Assembly (NCBI GenBank): GCA_017388605.1
Contig: JAFPIE010000201.1
Location: forward strand, 1 to 8,105
Origin: Acholeplasmatales bacterium
GTDB taxonomy: Bacteria > Bacillota_I > Bacilli_A > Acholeplasmatales > Anaeroplasmataceae
Length of the DNA stretch: 8,105 nucleotides
Direction of reading: 5' to 3'
Part shown: piece by piece, positions 1 to 6,343 of the stretch
Numbering within the stretch: position 1 is the first letter of the stretch
How the letters are laid out: each line of letters begins with the position of its first letter
Program-made: the position numbers and the translations under genes
Notes under the pieces: model-generated
What the model saw: the letters and a program-made list of their open reading frames with translations, nothing else
Databases searched by the model: none
What the model was told of the DNA's origin: nothing

Positions 1-39
1 AAGAGATTCCCACAGGTTTTAGAAGAAAAAGGAGAGTAA
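1..39 (+). CDS. C-terminal end of an upstream gene (partial)
   Basis: Reading from base 1, twelve sense codons (K R F P Q V L E E K G E) are followed by TAA at 37-39. The ribosome binding site of the next gene comes directly after, which is the usual spacing for two co-directional genes 16 bp apart. No terminator lies between them, so the glycosyltransferase may be co-transcribed with this gene. Another frame is also open here and would end at 57-59 overlapping the next ATG, so the frame choice is not certain. Nothing can be said about function from twelve residues. Confidence 0.4.
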   Translation, partial: KRFPQVLEEKGE

Positions 40-55
40 ACAAGAGAGGTATATT

Positions 56-1417
56 ATGAATTATGTAGATATTGTTAATTTAGTCTTTTCTATAATATTT
101 GGAGTATATGCATTAATGATGCTTCATTTTATCATCTTCGGTATTATAGGTGTATTTGCTTATAAGAAGTATCCTCAAACGGATGTTAAAAACAGATATG
201 GTATTATTATTCCAGCAAGAAATGAGGAGCTTGTTGTAGGTAATTTAATTGAAAGTATCCATAAAACAGATTATCCACAGGATAAGCTTCATATATTCGT
301 TATCGCTCATAACTGTACAGATAAGACAGCAGAGGTTGCAAGAGCTTTAGCAAAGGAAGGCTTTGCTCAGGTTTCTGTTTATGAATATAACAATCCAAAT
401 GAATGTACTATGGGTTATGCATTCCGTCATCTATTTAGTCGTATTGAAGAGGATTATGGAACACAAAGCTATGATGGCTTCTTTATTTTCAATGCGGATA
501 ATATTGTTGAAAAGAATTATTTCACAAAGATGAATGATGCCTTTGAATATTATGAGCATAAATATGTTGTTGCATCCTTCCGTAATTCAAAGAATTTCGG
601 CTCTAATGTAATTTCAGGCTTATATGGTATGTATTTCTCCTTAGGCTGTGTTTGTGAATTTAGAGGTAGAAATGTTTGTGGATGCTCAACAAGAATTGCA
701 GGCTGTGGCTATGTAATTTCTTCAAAGATTGTTGAAAATGGTTGGCCATATGTAACCTTAACTGAGGACTGGGAGTTCTCTGCGGATCAGGTATTATCCA
801 ATAATAAGATTCGTTACTGTGATGAGGCAATCTTCTATGATGAGCAGCCTACAAGCTTTAAGGTAATGTGGCGTCAAAGAGTTCGTTGGTCAAGAGGACA
901 TTTACTTGTATTATTATCTCGTGTTGGTGATCTTATTAAGGCCTTATTCAATCCTCATAAGAAGCATAAGATGAGTATTTGGGATATTCTAATGAACTGC
1001 TTACCATTCTGTTTAGTTTTAGGATTTATTGGTATTTTACAATATATTCTACTTGCCTTTGCCCCATTATTTGGTATTGATTTTATGAGTGTATTATTAG
1101 GAGATTATCAGGCTCATGAATGGTGGTATAATATCCTATTTAATCAGGGTGTTGCTTGGGGTGCAATAAGAAGTGTTGGTGGATCCTATATCGGTATGGT
1201 ATTACTTGCCGTAATCGTATTTATTGTATGTAGAAAGAGAATTTTCCATGTAAGCTTCGGAATGAAGGTATTAATTTCTCTAGTATGGCCTTTATTCTTA
1301 ATGCTACAATTCCCAATCGATTTTGTCGCAATGTGCTCTAAGGGCTTAGGATGGAAGGTTATTCCACATGCAGATGCTACAACCATTCATTCTCTAGATG
1401 AGAAAAGAAAGAATTAA
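56..1417 (+). CDS. Membrane glycosyltransferase, family 2 (GT2)
   Basis: A 453-residue inner-membrane GT2 enzyme, expected to transfer a sugar from a nucleotide-sugar donor to a growing glycan or lipid acceptor on the cytoplasmic face. An N-terminal hydrophobic segment (about 5-35) is followed by the GT-A domain, which opens with IIPARNEE (51-58) and AHNCTDKTAE (84-93), the donor-binding part. The DxD-equivalent is NADN (146-149). The catalytic acidic motif is TED (236-238), and QRVRW (274-278) is the Q-x-x-R-W motif of processive synthases such as cellulose, hyaluronan and poly-GlcNAc synthases. Further membrane helices lie at about 310-337, 375-392 and 402-424. All key motifs are present, so it looks intact. 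The acceptor-side loop holds five cysteines (198-217), which is odd. The ATG at 56 has an AGAGAGG ribosome site about 6 bp upstream. Sugar and product cannot be told from sequence; no other glycan genes are in view. Confidence 0.88.
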   Translation: MNYVDIVNLVFSIIFGVYALMMLHFIIFGIIGVFAYKKYPQTDVKNRYGIIIPARNEELVVGNLIESIHKTDYPQDKLHIFVIAHNCTDKTAEVARALAKEGFAQVSVYEYNNPNECTMGYAFRHLFSRIEEDYGTQSYDGFFIFNADNIVEKNYFTKMNDAFEYYEHKYVVASFRNSKNFGSNVISGLYGMYFSLGCVCEFRGRNVCGCSTRIAGCGYVISSKIVENGWPYVTLTEDWEFSADQVLSNNKIRYCDEAIFYDEQPTSFKVMWRQRVRWSRGHLLVLLSRVGDLIKALFNPHKKHKMSIWDILMNCLPFCLVLGFIGILQYILLAFAPLFGIDFMSVLLGDYQAHEWWYNILFNQGVAWGAIRSVGGSYIGMVLLAVIVFIVCRKRIFHVSFGMKVLISLVWPLFLMLQFPIDFVAMCSKGLGWKVIPHADATTIHSLDEKRKN

Positions 1418-1424
1418 TATTTAT

Positions 1425-1454
1425 GGCTATATCTTGTGGATATAGCCTTTTTTT
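1425..1454 (+). terminator. Rho-independent terminator after the glycosyltransferase
   Basis: A perfect 9-bp stem, GGCTATATC (1425-1433) paired with GATATAGCC (1439-1447), closes a 5-nt loop. It is followed by seven T (1448-1454). It lies 8 bp after the stop codon and closes the glycosyltransferase transcript. The hypB promoter begins only about 9 bp past the T-run. Confidence 0.9.
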
Positions 1455-1462
1455 CTATATTT

Positions 1463-1471
1463 TGCTATAAT
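1463..1471 (+). promoter_or_regulatory. Extended -10 promoter for hypB
   Basis: TGCTATAAT is a perfect extended -10 (TGn plus TATAAT at 1466-1471). No good -35 is found: at normal spacing that position falls on the right arm and T-run of the preceding terminator. An extended -10 can work with a poor -35. The predicted transcription start is near 1478, only about 12 nt before the ATG and inside the ribosome binding site. Confidence 0.6.
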
Positions 1472-1489
1472 GAGAGTGAGGTATATATC

Positions 1490-2167
1490 ATGAACGTTAA
1501 AACAATTGAAATTAATGAGGATGTATTTTCGGATAATAATAAAACAGCAGAGGAAACAAGAAGAAAATTAAGGGATAAGGGCTGTTATTTTATGAATATT
1601 ATGTCATCTCCAGGCTCTGGTAAGACTACCCTTTTAACTAAGCTCATTCCACTACTTATGAAAAAATATAAAATAGGTGAAATGGATGTAGATATTGAAT
1701 CGGATTTAGATTCGGCTAAGGTGGCAAAAGAAACGGGTATCCAATCCTTACAAATTCATAATGGAGGCTTATGCCATATTGATGCTGATATGACGAAAAG
1801 AGCTTTGATGGAATATAATACCGATGGATTAGATTTATTAATTCTAGAAAATATAGGTAATTTAGTTTGTCCTGCAGAATTTGATACAGGTGCACACAAA
1901 AATTATATGATTTTATCCATTCCAGAGGGTGATGATAAGCCATTAAAATATCCTCTTATGTTTACAGTATCCGATGTTATTATTTTCTCTAAGATCGATA
2001 CATTACCTTATTTTAATTTTGATATAAATCTTGCCAAGGAAAGAATTCTATCCTTAAATCCTAAGGCTATATTCTTTACGGTTTCAGCAAAGACTATGGA
2101 GGGTATGGATTTACTTATAAATTATATTGATGAAGAAATTAAGAAATTAAAACAAAATAAATTGTAA
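1490..2167 (+). CDS. hypB: Hydrogenase/urease nickel incorporation GTPase HypB
   Basis: A 225-residue cytoplasmic SIMIBI-class GTPase that delivers nickel during [NiFe]-hydrogenase (sometimes urease) maturation, normally with HypA. The P-loop is SSPGSGKT (39-46). The family metal site in the G domain is complete: C95-H96 in GGLCHIDA and C127 in NLVCPAEFD. The stretch PEGDDKPLKYP (145-155) is a HypB signature. The base-recognition motif reads SKID (167-170) instead of the usual NKxD. The N-terminal cysteine motif (CxxCGC in E. coli) and the histidine-rich stretch of many HypBs are both absent, so only the G-domain metal site remains. The chosen start is the ATG at 1490, with GTGAGG about 8 bp upstream. 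An in-frame GTG at 1436 would add 18 residues but lies in the preceding terminator and upstream of the promoter. No hydrogenase, urease or other hyp genes are nearby; it appears to be a single-gene transcript. Confidence 0.93.
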   Translation: MNVKTIEINEDVFSDNNKTAEETRRKLRDKGCYFMNIMSSPGSGKTTLLTKLIPLLMKKYKIGEMDVDIESDLDSAKVAKETGIQSLQIHNGGLCHIDADMTKRALMEYNTDGLDLLILENIGNLVCPAEFDTGAHKNYMILSIPEGDDKPLKYPLMFTVSDVIIFSKIDTLPYFNFDINLAKERILSLNPKAIFFTVSAKTMEGMDLLINYIDEEIKKLKQNKL

Positions 2168-2169
2168 AT

Positions 2170-2210
2170 CATAAAATAAGACAGGTGTTTAAAATCTGTC
2201 TTATTTTATG
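2170..2210 (+). terminator. Terminator hairpin after hypB
   Basis: A perfect 15-bp inverted repeat (2170-2184 with 2196-2210) around an 11-nt loop starts 2 bp after the hypB stop codon. The core is AAGACAG/CTGTCTT, flanked by A-rich left and T-rich right arms and a short TTT tail. The tail is weak for a classical terminator, but the stem length and position favour that role. Confidence 0.65.
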
Positions 2211-2238
2211 TTTAATGTACAAAATCTGCTCTTAAGAG

Positions 2239-2247
2239 TGCTATAAT
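2239..2247 (+). promoter_or_regulatory. Extended -10 promoter for the flavin reductase-like gene
   Basis: TGCTATAAT is the same nine bases as at the hypB promoter. A weak -35-like TGTACA lies at 2215-2220, with too long a spacer (21 bp) to be convincing. The predicted start near 2254 gives a leader of about 20 nt that includes the full AAGGAG site (2260-2265), 8 bp before the ATG. Confidence 0.65.
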
Positions 2248-2273
2248 ACTATTAAGAATAAGGAGATTTTAAC

Positions 2274-3209
2274 ATGAATAAAGATTTTAAAGACGTACGT
2301 ATAATGGACAATTTTTATCAGTCCTCATCCTTTTTTCCAATGCCTTTAACCCTAATTGGAACCCTAAATGAGGATGGAAGTGGAACAAGCTATGGTGCCT
2401 ATTCCTTAGTTTTTCCATACTATATTGCCGGTAAGGATTATTATGCAATGCTATTAGAGTGTAGAAATACCTCGAATACAGCTAAGGGTATTTTAAGACA
2501 TGGTAAATGCACGATTAATTTTATGCCTTTTTCTAAGAAGAATTTTGAGGCTCACGTATTAATGGGATTCCCAGGTGATACTCCCGCTGAGAAAATGAAG
2601 AATTTAACAGCCTTCCACCCAGTAAAATCTAAGAGTGAGGAATTAAATCCTAATGAAAAATTCCCATATATTCTAGATGAAGCCATTCAGGTAATGGAAT
2701 GCACTTGGGTAAGAGAGCTTGATGGGGCTGATAAGGATAAGGTGGAAGAGGAATATAATGGACCATATCATAATTTTAATGGAATCACATCTAAATTTGG
2801 TGCTCATTTTATTTTAAAGGTAGACCATATTTTATTAAAGGAAGAATATTATGATGCCTTAGTCAATGGAGTTACGAAAAAGAATTTTGCACCACTTCCA
2901 ACGAACTGGGGCTATAGAGATTCTAAATACTTCTGGTGTAGTGATTTTGAAAAGCCAATTGCAATTGGTATTCCAGATAGAGAAGTAGATTTATCTAGTG
3001 TAAGATATGCTGCTGAAAGATTACAAACGGATGTAAAATTTACGGATGATGCACTTAAGATGCTCGTTAAGGTGCCAAGACCATTCCTAAAGCTTGTTTT
3101 ACAGGGCTGCGTCAACTGGGCAAACGAGAATAACTGTAAGCTAATTACAGAGCGTGAAATGCAAATCATTAATGATAAGAGAAGTAAAGAAAAGGGAAGA
3201 ACGAAATAA
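2274..3209 (+). CDS. Flavin reductase-like (FMN-binding split barrel) protein with C-terminal helical extension
   Basis: A 311-residue cytoplasmic protein without signal peptide or membrane segments. Residues about 15-190 resemble the flavin reductase-like/flavoredoxin split barrel, which binds FMN and uses NAD(P)H or passes electrons. Visible hallmarks are PMPLTLIGTLNEDG (22-35), the segment around TSYGAYS (38-44), and CRNTSNTAKGIL (63-74) followed by CTINFMP (79-85), the position where these proteins contact flavin phosphate and build the dimer. Most relatives have 160-200 residues. The extra part includes a linker with several aromatics (YFWCSDFEKP, 219-228) and a helical end (about 256-303), 'DDALKMLVKVPRPF' then 'NCKLITEREMQII', that recalls the PCP_red domain found at the C-terminus of protochlorophyllide reductase subunit B. 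The family call is by eye, and the electron donor and substrate are unknown. It has its own promoter and terminator. The start has a clear AAGGAG; M11 is a less likely alternative. Confidence 0.72.
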   Translation: MNKDFKDVRIMDNFYQSSSFFPMPLTLIGTLNEDGSGTSYGAYSLVFPYYIAGKDYYAMLLECRNTSNTAKGILRHGKCTINFMPFSKKNFEAHVLMGFPGDTPAEKMKNLTAFHPVKSKSEELNPNEKFPYILDEAIQVMECTWVRELDGADKDKVEEEYNGPYHNFNGITSKFGAHFILKVDHILLKEEYYDALVNGVTKKNFAPLPTNWGYRDSKYFWCSDFEKPIAIGIPDREVDLSSVRYAAERLQTDVKFTDDALKMLVKVPRPFLKLVLQGCVNWANENNCKLITEREMQIINDKRSKEKGRTK

Positions 3210-3234
3210 TTTCGATAATACAGTTATATTTTTT

Positions 3235-3257
3235 AGGCCTACATTGTGTAGGCTTTT
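3235..3257 (+). terminator. Short terminator after the flavin reductase-like gene
   Basis: GCCTACA (3237-3243) pairs with TGTAGGC (3247-3253) around the 3-nt loop TTG, extended by a G-T and an A-T pair at the base. It is followed by TTTT (3254-3257) and lies about 25 bp after the stop codon. A run of six T precedes the stem, so there is no matching A-run for efficient use in the other direction. Confidence 0.7.
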
Positions 3258-3272
3258 CATTTATGATAAAAT
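3244..3272 (+). promoter_or_regulatory. Candidate promoter for the beta-galactosidase gene
   Basis: TTGTGT (3244-3249), then 17 bp, then TAAAAT (3267-3272) preceded by TGA, which gives an extended -10 (TGATAAAAT). The -35 lies in the loop and right arm of the preceding terminator. A second possible -10, TATAAT at 3276-3281, is close by. No cre-like palindrome or repressor operator was recognised in this gap, so sugar control is not evident. Confidence 0.5.
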
Positions 3273-3314
3273 ATTTATAATATTCTATATTATATTTTTT
3301 GGAGGTGTCAAAAA

Positions 3315-6239
3315 ATGAAATATAAACAGGCTGAATCCTACTATCAGGATTTTAATACAATTGATGTTAACAGGTTACCAGCAAGAAGCTACTTTATTCC
3401 TTTTACGCAGAAGAAGAGTGCTTTATCCATTGATATCAAAAACAAAAGATATGATTCCGATAAGGTCATTTGCTTAAATGGTATTTGGGATTTTGCTTAT
3501 TATGATAACCCCAATGACCTACCTTTAGAATTTGATACAGATAAAATTAAATTTGATAAGCTCGATGTACCATCCTGCTGGCAATATAATGGCTATGGTA
3601 AGCCTATGTATTTAAATGCGAGATATCCATTTAAATTTATGCCACCAAAGATTCCTACAACGGAGCCTGTTGGTAAATATTTTTCCTATGAAACATGGTT
3701 TATTCATGCACCTCTTGGAGAATATAATCATTTAGGATTATATCGTACCTTCTTTAAGGCAAGAGAGGATAAAAGATATATTATTTCCTTCTTAGGTGTA
3801 TGCTCCTGCATAGAGGTATATTTAAATGGTGAATTCGTTGGTTATTCTGAGGAATCTCATATTACAAGTGAATTTGATTTAACCGATAAAATTAAAATGG
3901 ATAATAATGAGCTTGTATGTATAGTCCATAGATGGTGTACAGGTACTTATTTAGAGTGCCAGGATATGTTTAGAAATAATGGTATCTTTAGAGATGTTCT
4001 ATTAAGAGTTGAGGATAAATGCGATATTTGGGATATCGATTTTAAATATAAAAAGGATAAAAATGATTTATATACTGCAACGATATTAGTTACTTTATCC
4101 GGTAGTGAAAATAAGGATGTTGAGGTATCCTTAACAGGATATGGTATTGAAAAGAATATTATAGGTACAACTGTAGATTCTAAGCTTAGTGTTGAATTTA
4201 AGGATTTAAAGGTTCTTGAATGGAATGCAGAAAAGCCTACTACCTATGATTTAATCGTTTCTATTCCAAATTCCTATGTGTATACTAAGGTTGGATTTAA
4301 GAATATTAAAATTGATGATTGTATCTATTATTTAAATAATAAGAAAATTAAAATCAAGGGTGTAAATCACCATGATACATCTCCTGTAAATGGCTATACA
4401 ATGACCTTAGATGAAATTGAACAGGATTTAAAATTATGTAAGGAATATAATGTAAATACGATTCGTACCTCTCATTATCAGCCAGATCCATATTTAATCG
4501 AGCTTGCGACAGAATTAGGTATTTATATTGTCGATGAATGTGATTTAGAGACTCATGGATGTAGAACACAGGCTCCTTTCTTTAATTTTAGCTATTTATC
4601 GAATAAGAGAAGCTGGATGAAGCATTATCTAGATCGTATAGAAAGACATTATAATAGAGATAAGCTACTTAAAACTCCAATTATTATGTGGAGCTTAGGT
4701 AATGAATCTGGAGATGGTGTAAATACATATGCTATGTATGAATGGATTAAAAAGAGAAGTGATATTCCTGTACAATATGAGGGTGCAGTACATGGTAGAT
4801 ATAAGGCTTATGATATTGCATCAGAAATGTATCCTACGGTTGAAAATGTAAGATTAGTAGGAGAAAAAAGAAGTAAAACAAAGAAATTTAATGATAGACC
4901 TTACTGGCTATGTGAATATGCGCATGCAATGGGTACAGGCCCAGGTAATTTAGAGGGCTACATGGATGTATTCTATAAATACGATAACATTATGGGTGGT
5001 TGTATTTGGGAAATGGTAGACCATGCCGTATTACATGAGGATGGATCCTATACCTATGGTGGAGACCATGGAGAATGGATACATGATTCGAATTTCTGCT
5101 GTGATGGTTTATTCTACCCGAATCGTATGCCATCAACAGGTGCCTATATTATGAAGCATGCCTATAGACCACTTCGTATCGATTTAGCCTCTGAGCGTGA
5201 ATTGAGAATATTTAATACCTTATCCTTTACAAATGCGAAGGCATATCGTATTGATTATGAAATCAATGGCAAGGAATATTCCTTAATTCCTGATGTTCGT
5301 CCATTTGGTAAGAGGATTTATCCTTTAGAGGATATAGATATCGAAGGAGATTGCTTCTTAAATGCGAAAATTTATGAAATTAAGACCAATCGATTAGTAG
5401 ATGAAACACAGCTCATTTTATCTGAAGAAATAAGAAATAAGCCAAAAAAAGCACCACTTCCAGATTGCTTTAGAATTGAGGATGGGGTTCCTAAATTTAC
5501 ATTTATGGGTAGTGAGGTTTCTGTATCAATGCCATATACTATATTGTTTAGAGCAGGTACAGATAACGATAAGGAACGATTCTTCTATAAGACGATGCCA
5601 AAGTGGTATGATGAAAAGGAAAAGATTACCTCTGTCTTTGTTGGAAAGGAAAAATGCGTTGTAAAAACATTAATTACTGCAAATAAGAATACCTTTGAGG
5701 TAGAAGATGTTTATGAAGGATGCGAGGAGGGTATTTTTGTTACATCCGAAATCAAACCAATAAATGCATCTGGTAATCTGCCAAGATTTGGTAAGGCCTT
5801 TAAGTTTGATTCCACATTTGATGATGTCACCTATTATGGTAGAGATAAGGAATCCTATATCGATATGGTAGGTCATTCTAAAATAGCTCTTTGCCATTCA
5901 CGTGTTTTAGACATGGTTGAAAACAATATTAAGCCCCAGGAATCTGGAAACCGTATGGATACAAGGTATGTAGAGGTATCGAATGGCAAGGTTACCTTCC
6001 GCTTTAGTGCTGTGGCTGAGGCATTCAATTTAGGTATTAAGCCATATTCCGATATGGAGCTTACCAAAATGACGCATAGAAGTGATGAGGTAAGAAGTGG
6101 TACATACGTTACCATTTCAAAATTCCAAATGGGAATTGGTACAGGCTCCTGTGGACCAAGTACACTAAAGGAGCATTGCTTTAGCGCATCTGAAACCTAT
6201 AAATTAAAATTTATTATATCTTGGCATAAAAATGAATAA
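3315..6239 (+). CDS. lacZ: Beta-galactosidase, glycoside hydrolase family 2 (LacZ type)
   Basis: A 974-residue cytoplasmic retaining glycosidase expected to split lactose or other beta-galactosides. Size and order match LacZ: sugar-binding jelly-roll (about 50-230), Ig-like domain (235-330), TIM barrel (333-620), second Ig-like domain (about 620-700) and the C-terminal Bgal_small domain (about 715-970). The acid/base is E464 in WSLGNESGDG and the nucleophile is E534 in LCEYAHAMG. Mg site residues E412 and H414 (DLETHG), substrate histidines H353 and H387 (SHYQ) and the MY pair (505-506) are all kept. The C-terminal NRMDTRY and GIGTGSCGPS segments are typical of the small-chain domain. Relative to E. 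coli LacZ, Na-site residues D201 and N604 appear as E180 and D597, and about 20 residues are inserted near 121-140. There is no signal peptide. GGAGGTG lies 7 bp before the ATG. No sugar transporter or regulator adjoins it. Activity on a related beta-glycoside cannot be excluded. Confidence 0.93.
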   Translation: MKYKQAESYYQDFNTIDVNRLPARSYFIPFTQKKSALSIDIKNKRYDSDKVICLNGIWDFAYYDNPNDLPLEFDTDKIKFDKLDVPSCWQYNGYGKPMYLNARYPFKFMPPKIPTTEPVGKYFSYETWFIHAPLGEYNHLGLYRTFFKAREDKRYIISFLGVCSCIEVYLNGEFVGYSEESHITSEFDLTDKIKMDNNELVCIVHRWCTGTYLECQDMFRNNGIFRDVLLRVEDKCDIWDIDFKYKKDKNDLYTATILVTLSGSENKDVEVSLTGYGIEKNIIGTTVDSKLSVEFKDLKVLEWNAEKPTTYDLIVSIPNSYVYTKVGFKNIKIDDCIYYLNNKKIKIKGVNHHDTSPVNGYTMTLDEIEQDLKLCKEYNVNTIRTSHYQPDPYLIELATELGIYIVDECDLETHGCRTQAPFFNFSYLSNKRSWMKHYLDRIERHYNRDKLLKTPIIMWSLGNESGDGVNTYAMYEWIKKRSDIPVQYEGAVHGRYKAYDIASEMYPTVENVRLVGEKRSKTKKFNDRPYWLCEYAHAMGTGPGNLEGYMDVFYKYDNIMGGCIWEMVDHAVLHEDGSYTYGGDHGEWIHDSNFCCDGLFYPNRMPSTGAYIMKHAYRPLRIDLASERELRIFNTLSFTNAKAYRIDYEINGKEYSLIPDVRPFGKRIYPLEDIDIEGDCFLNAKIYEIKTNRLVDETQLILSEEIRNKPKKAPLPDCFRIEDGVPKFTFMGSEVSVSMPYTILFRAGTDNDKERFFYKTMPKWYDEKEKITSVFVGKEKCVVKTLITANKNTFEVEDVYEGCEEGIFVTSEIKPINASGNLPRFGKAFKFDSTFDDVTYYGRDKESYIDMVGHSKIALCHSRVLDMVENNIKPQESGNRMDTRYVEVSNGKVTFRFSAVAEAFNLGIKPYSDMELTKMTHRSDEVRSGTYVTISKFQMGIGTGSCGPSTLKEHCFSASETYKLKFIISWHKNE

Positions 6240-6241
6240 GA

Positions 6242-6266
6242 AAAAAAGCCGTTTTTCGGCTTTTTT
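6242..6266 (+). terminator. Terminator after the beta-galactosidase gene
   Basis: AAAAAAGCCG (6242-6251) pairs with CGGCTTTTTT (6257-6266) over 10 bp with a TTTTT loop, starting 2 bp after the stop codon. The A-run before and T-run after the GC core would allow it to work in both directions. Confidence 0.92.
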
Positions 6267-6273
6267 CGCTTTA

Positions 6274-6293
6274 AAAAGAGATAATTCTCTTTT
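6274..6293 (+). promoter_or_regulatory. Inverted repeat at the -35 region of the RCK_C membrane gene
   Basis: AAAAGAGA (6274-6281) and TCTCTTTT (6286-6293) form a perfect 8-bp inverted repeat with a TAAT centre. It reaches the -35 zone of the promoter whose -10 is at 6313-6318. It could be a repressor site or a second weak terminator hairpin. The T-tail is only the arm itself, and the strong terminator lies just upstream, so I slightly favour an operator. Low certainty. Confidence 0.35.
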
Positions 6294-6312
6294 AAATTGG
6301 TGAAGTTTCCTT

Positions 6313-6329
6313 TATAATATTAACGTTAA
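6313..6329 (+). promoter_or_regulatory. -10 box and overlapping palindrome before the RCK_C membrane gene
   Basis: A consensus TATAAT (6313-6318) is followed at once by the perfect 10-bp palindrome TTAACGTTAA (6320-6329), centred on the expected transcription start near 6325. There is no clear -35 (TTTAAA at 6291-6296 with a 16-bp spacer is the best available). The palindrome's position is classic for an operator that blocks initiation, but ten bases in AT-rich DNA can also arise by chance. Confidence 0.5.
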
Positions 6330-6343
6330 GGGAAGTGTGTAAT

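Noticed and set aside
1436..1489. Upstream in-frame GTG start adding 18 residues to HypB
   Set aside because: The codon lies inside the loop of the preceding terminator and upstream of the hypB -10 box. It has no ribosome site, and the added residues do not look like a HypB N-terminus; ATG at 1490 with GTGAGG fits.
5476..5664. Short open frame inside the beta-galactosidase gene, same strand, other frame
   Set aside because: No ribosome site or promoter, no recognisable protein pattern, and it lies wholly within a well-supported gene.
1186..6115. Several minus-strand open frames of 66-85 codons
   Set aside because: All are shadows opposite strongly supported plus-strand genes, have no ribosome sites and encode low-complexity sequence.
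6165..6200. Apparent loss of the LacZ W999 aromatic (Cys in GSCGPS)
   Set aside because: From memory, a Cys in this motif is common in Bacillota LacZ-type enzymes, so it is not a defect.
3315..6239. A lactose-use operon around lacZ
   Set aside because: The gene is bounded by terminators on both sides, and its neighbours (flavin reductase-like and RCK_C membrane protein) are not sugar transporters, kinases or regulators.
6335..6343. GTG start for the RCK_C membrane protein
   Set aside because: It overlaps the ribosome binding site (AAGGGAAG, 6328-6335), leaving no spacing. The ATG at 6344 is better placed.
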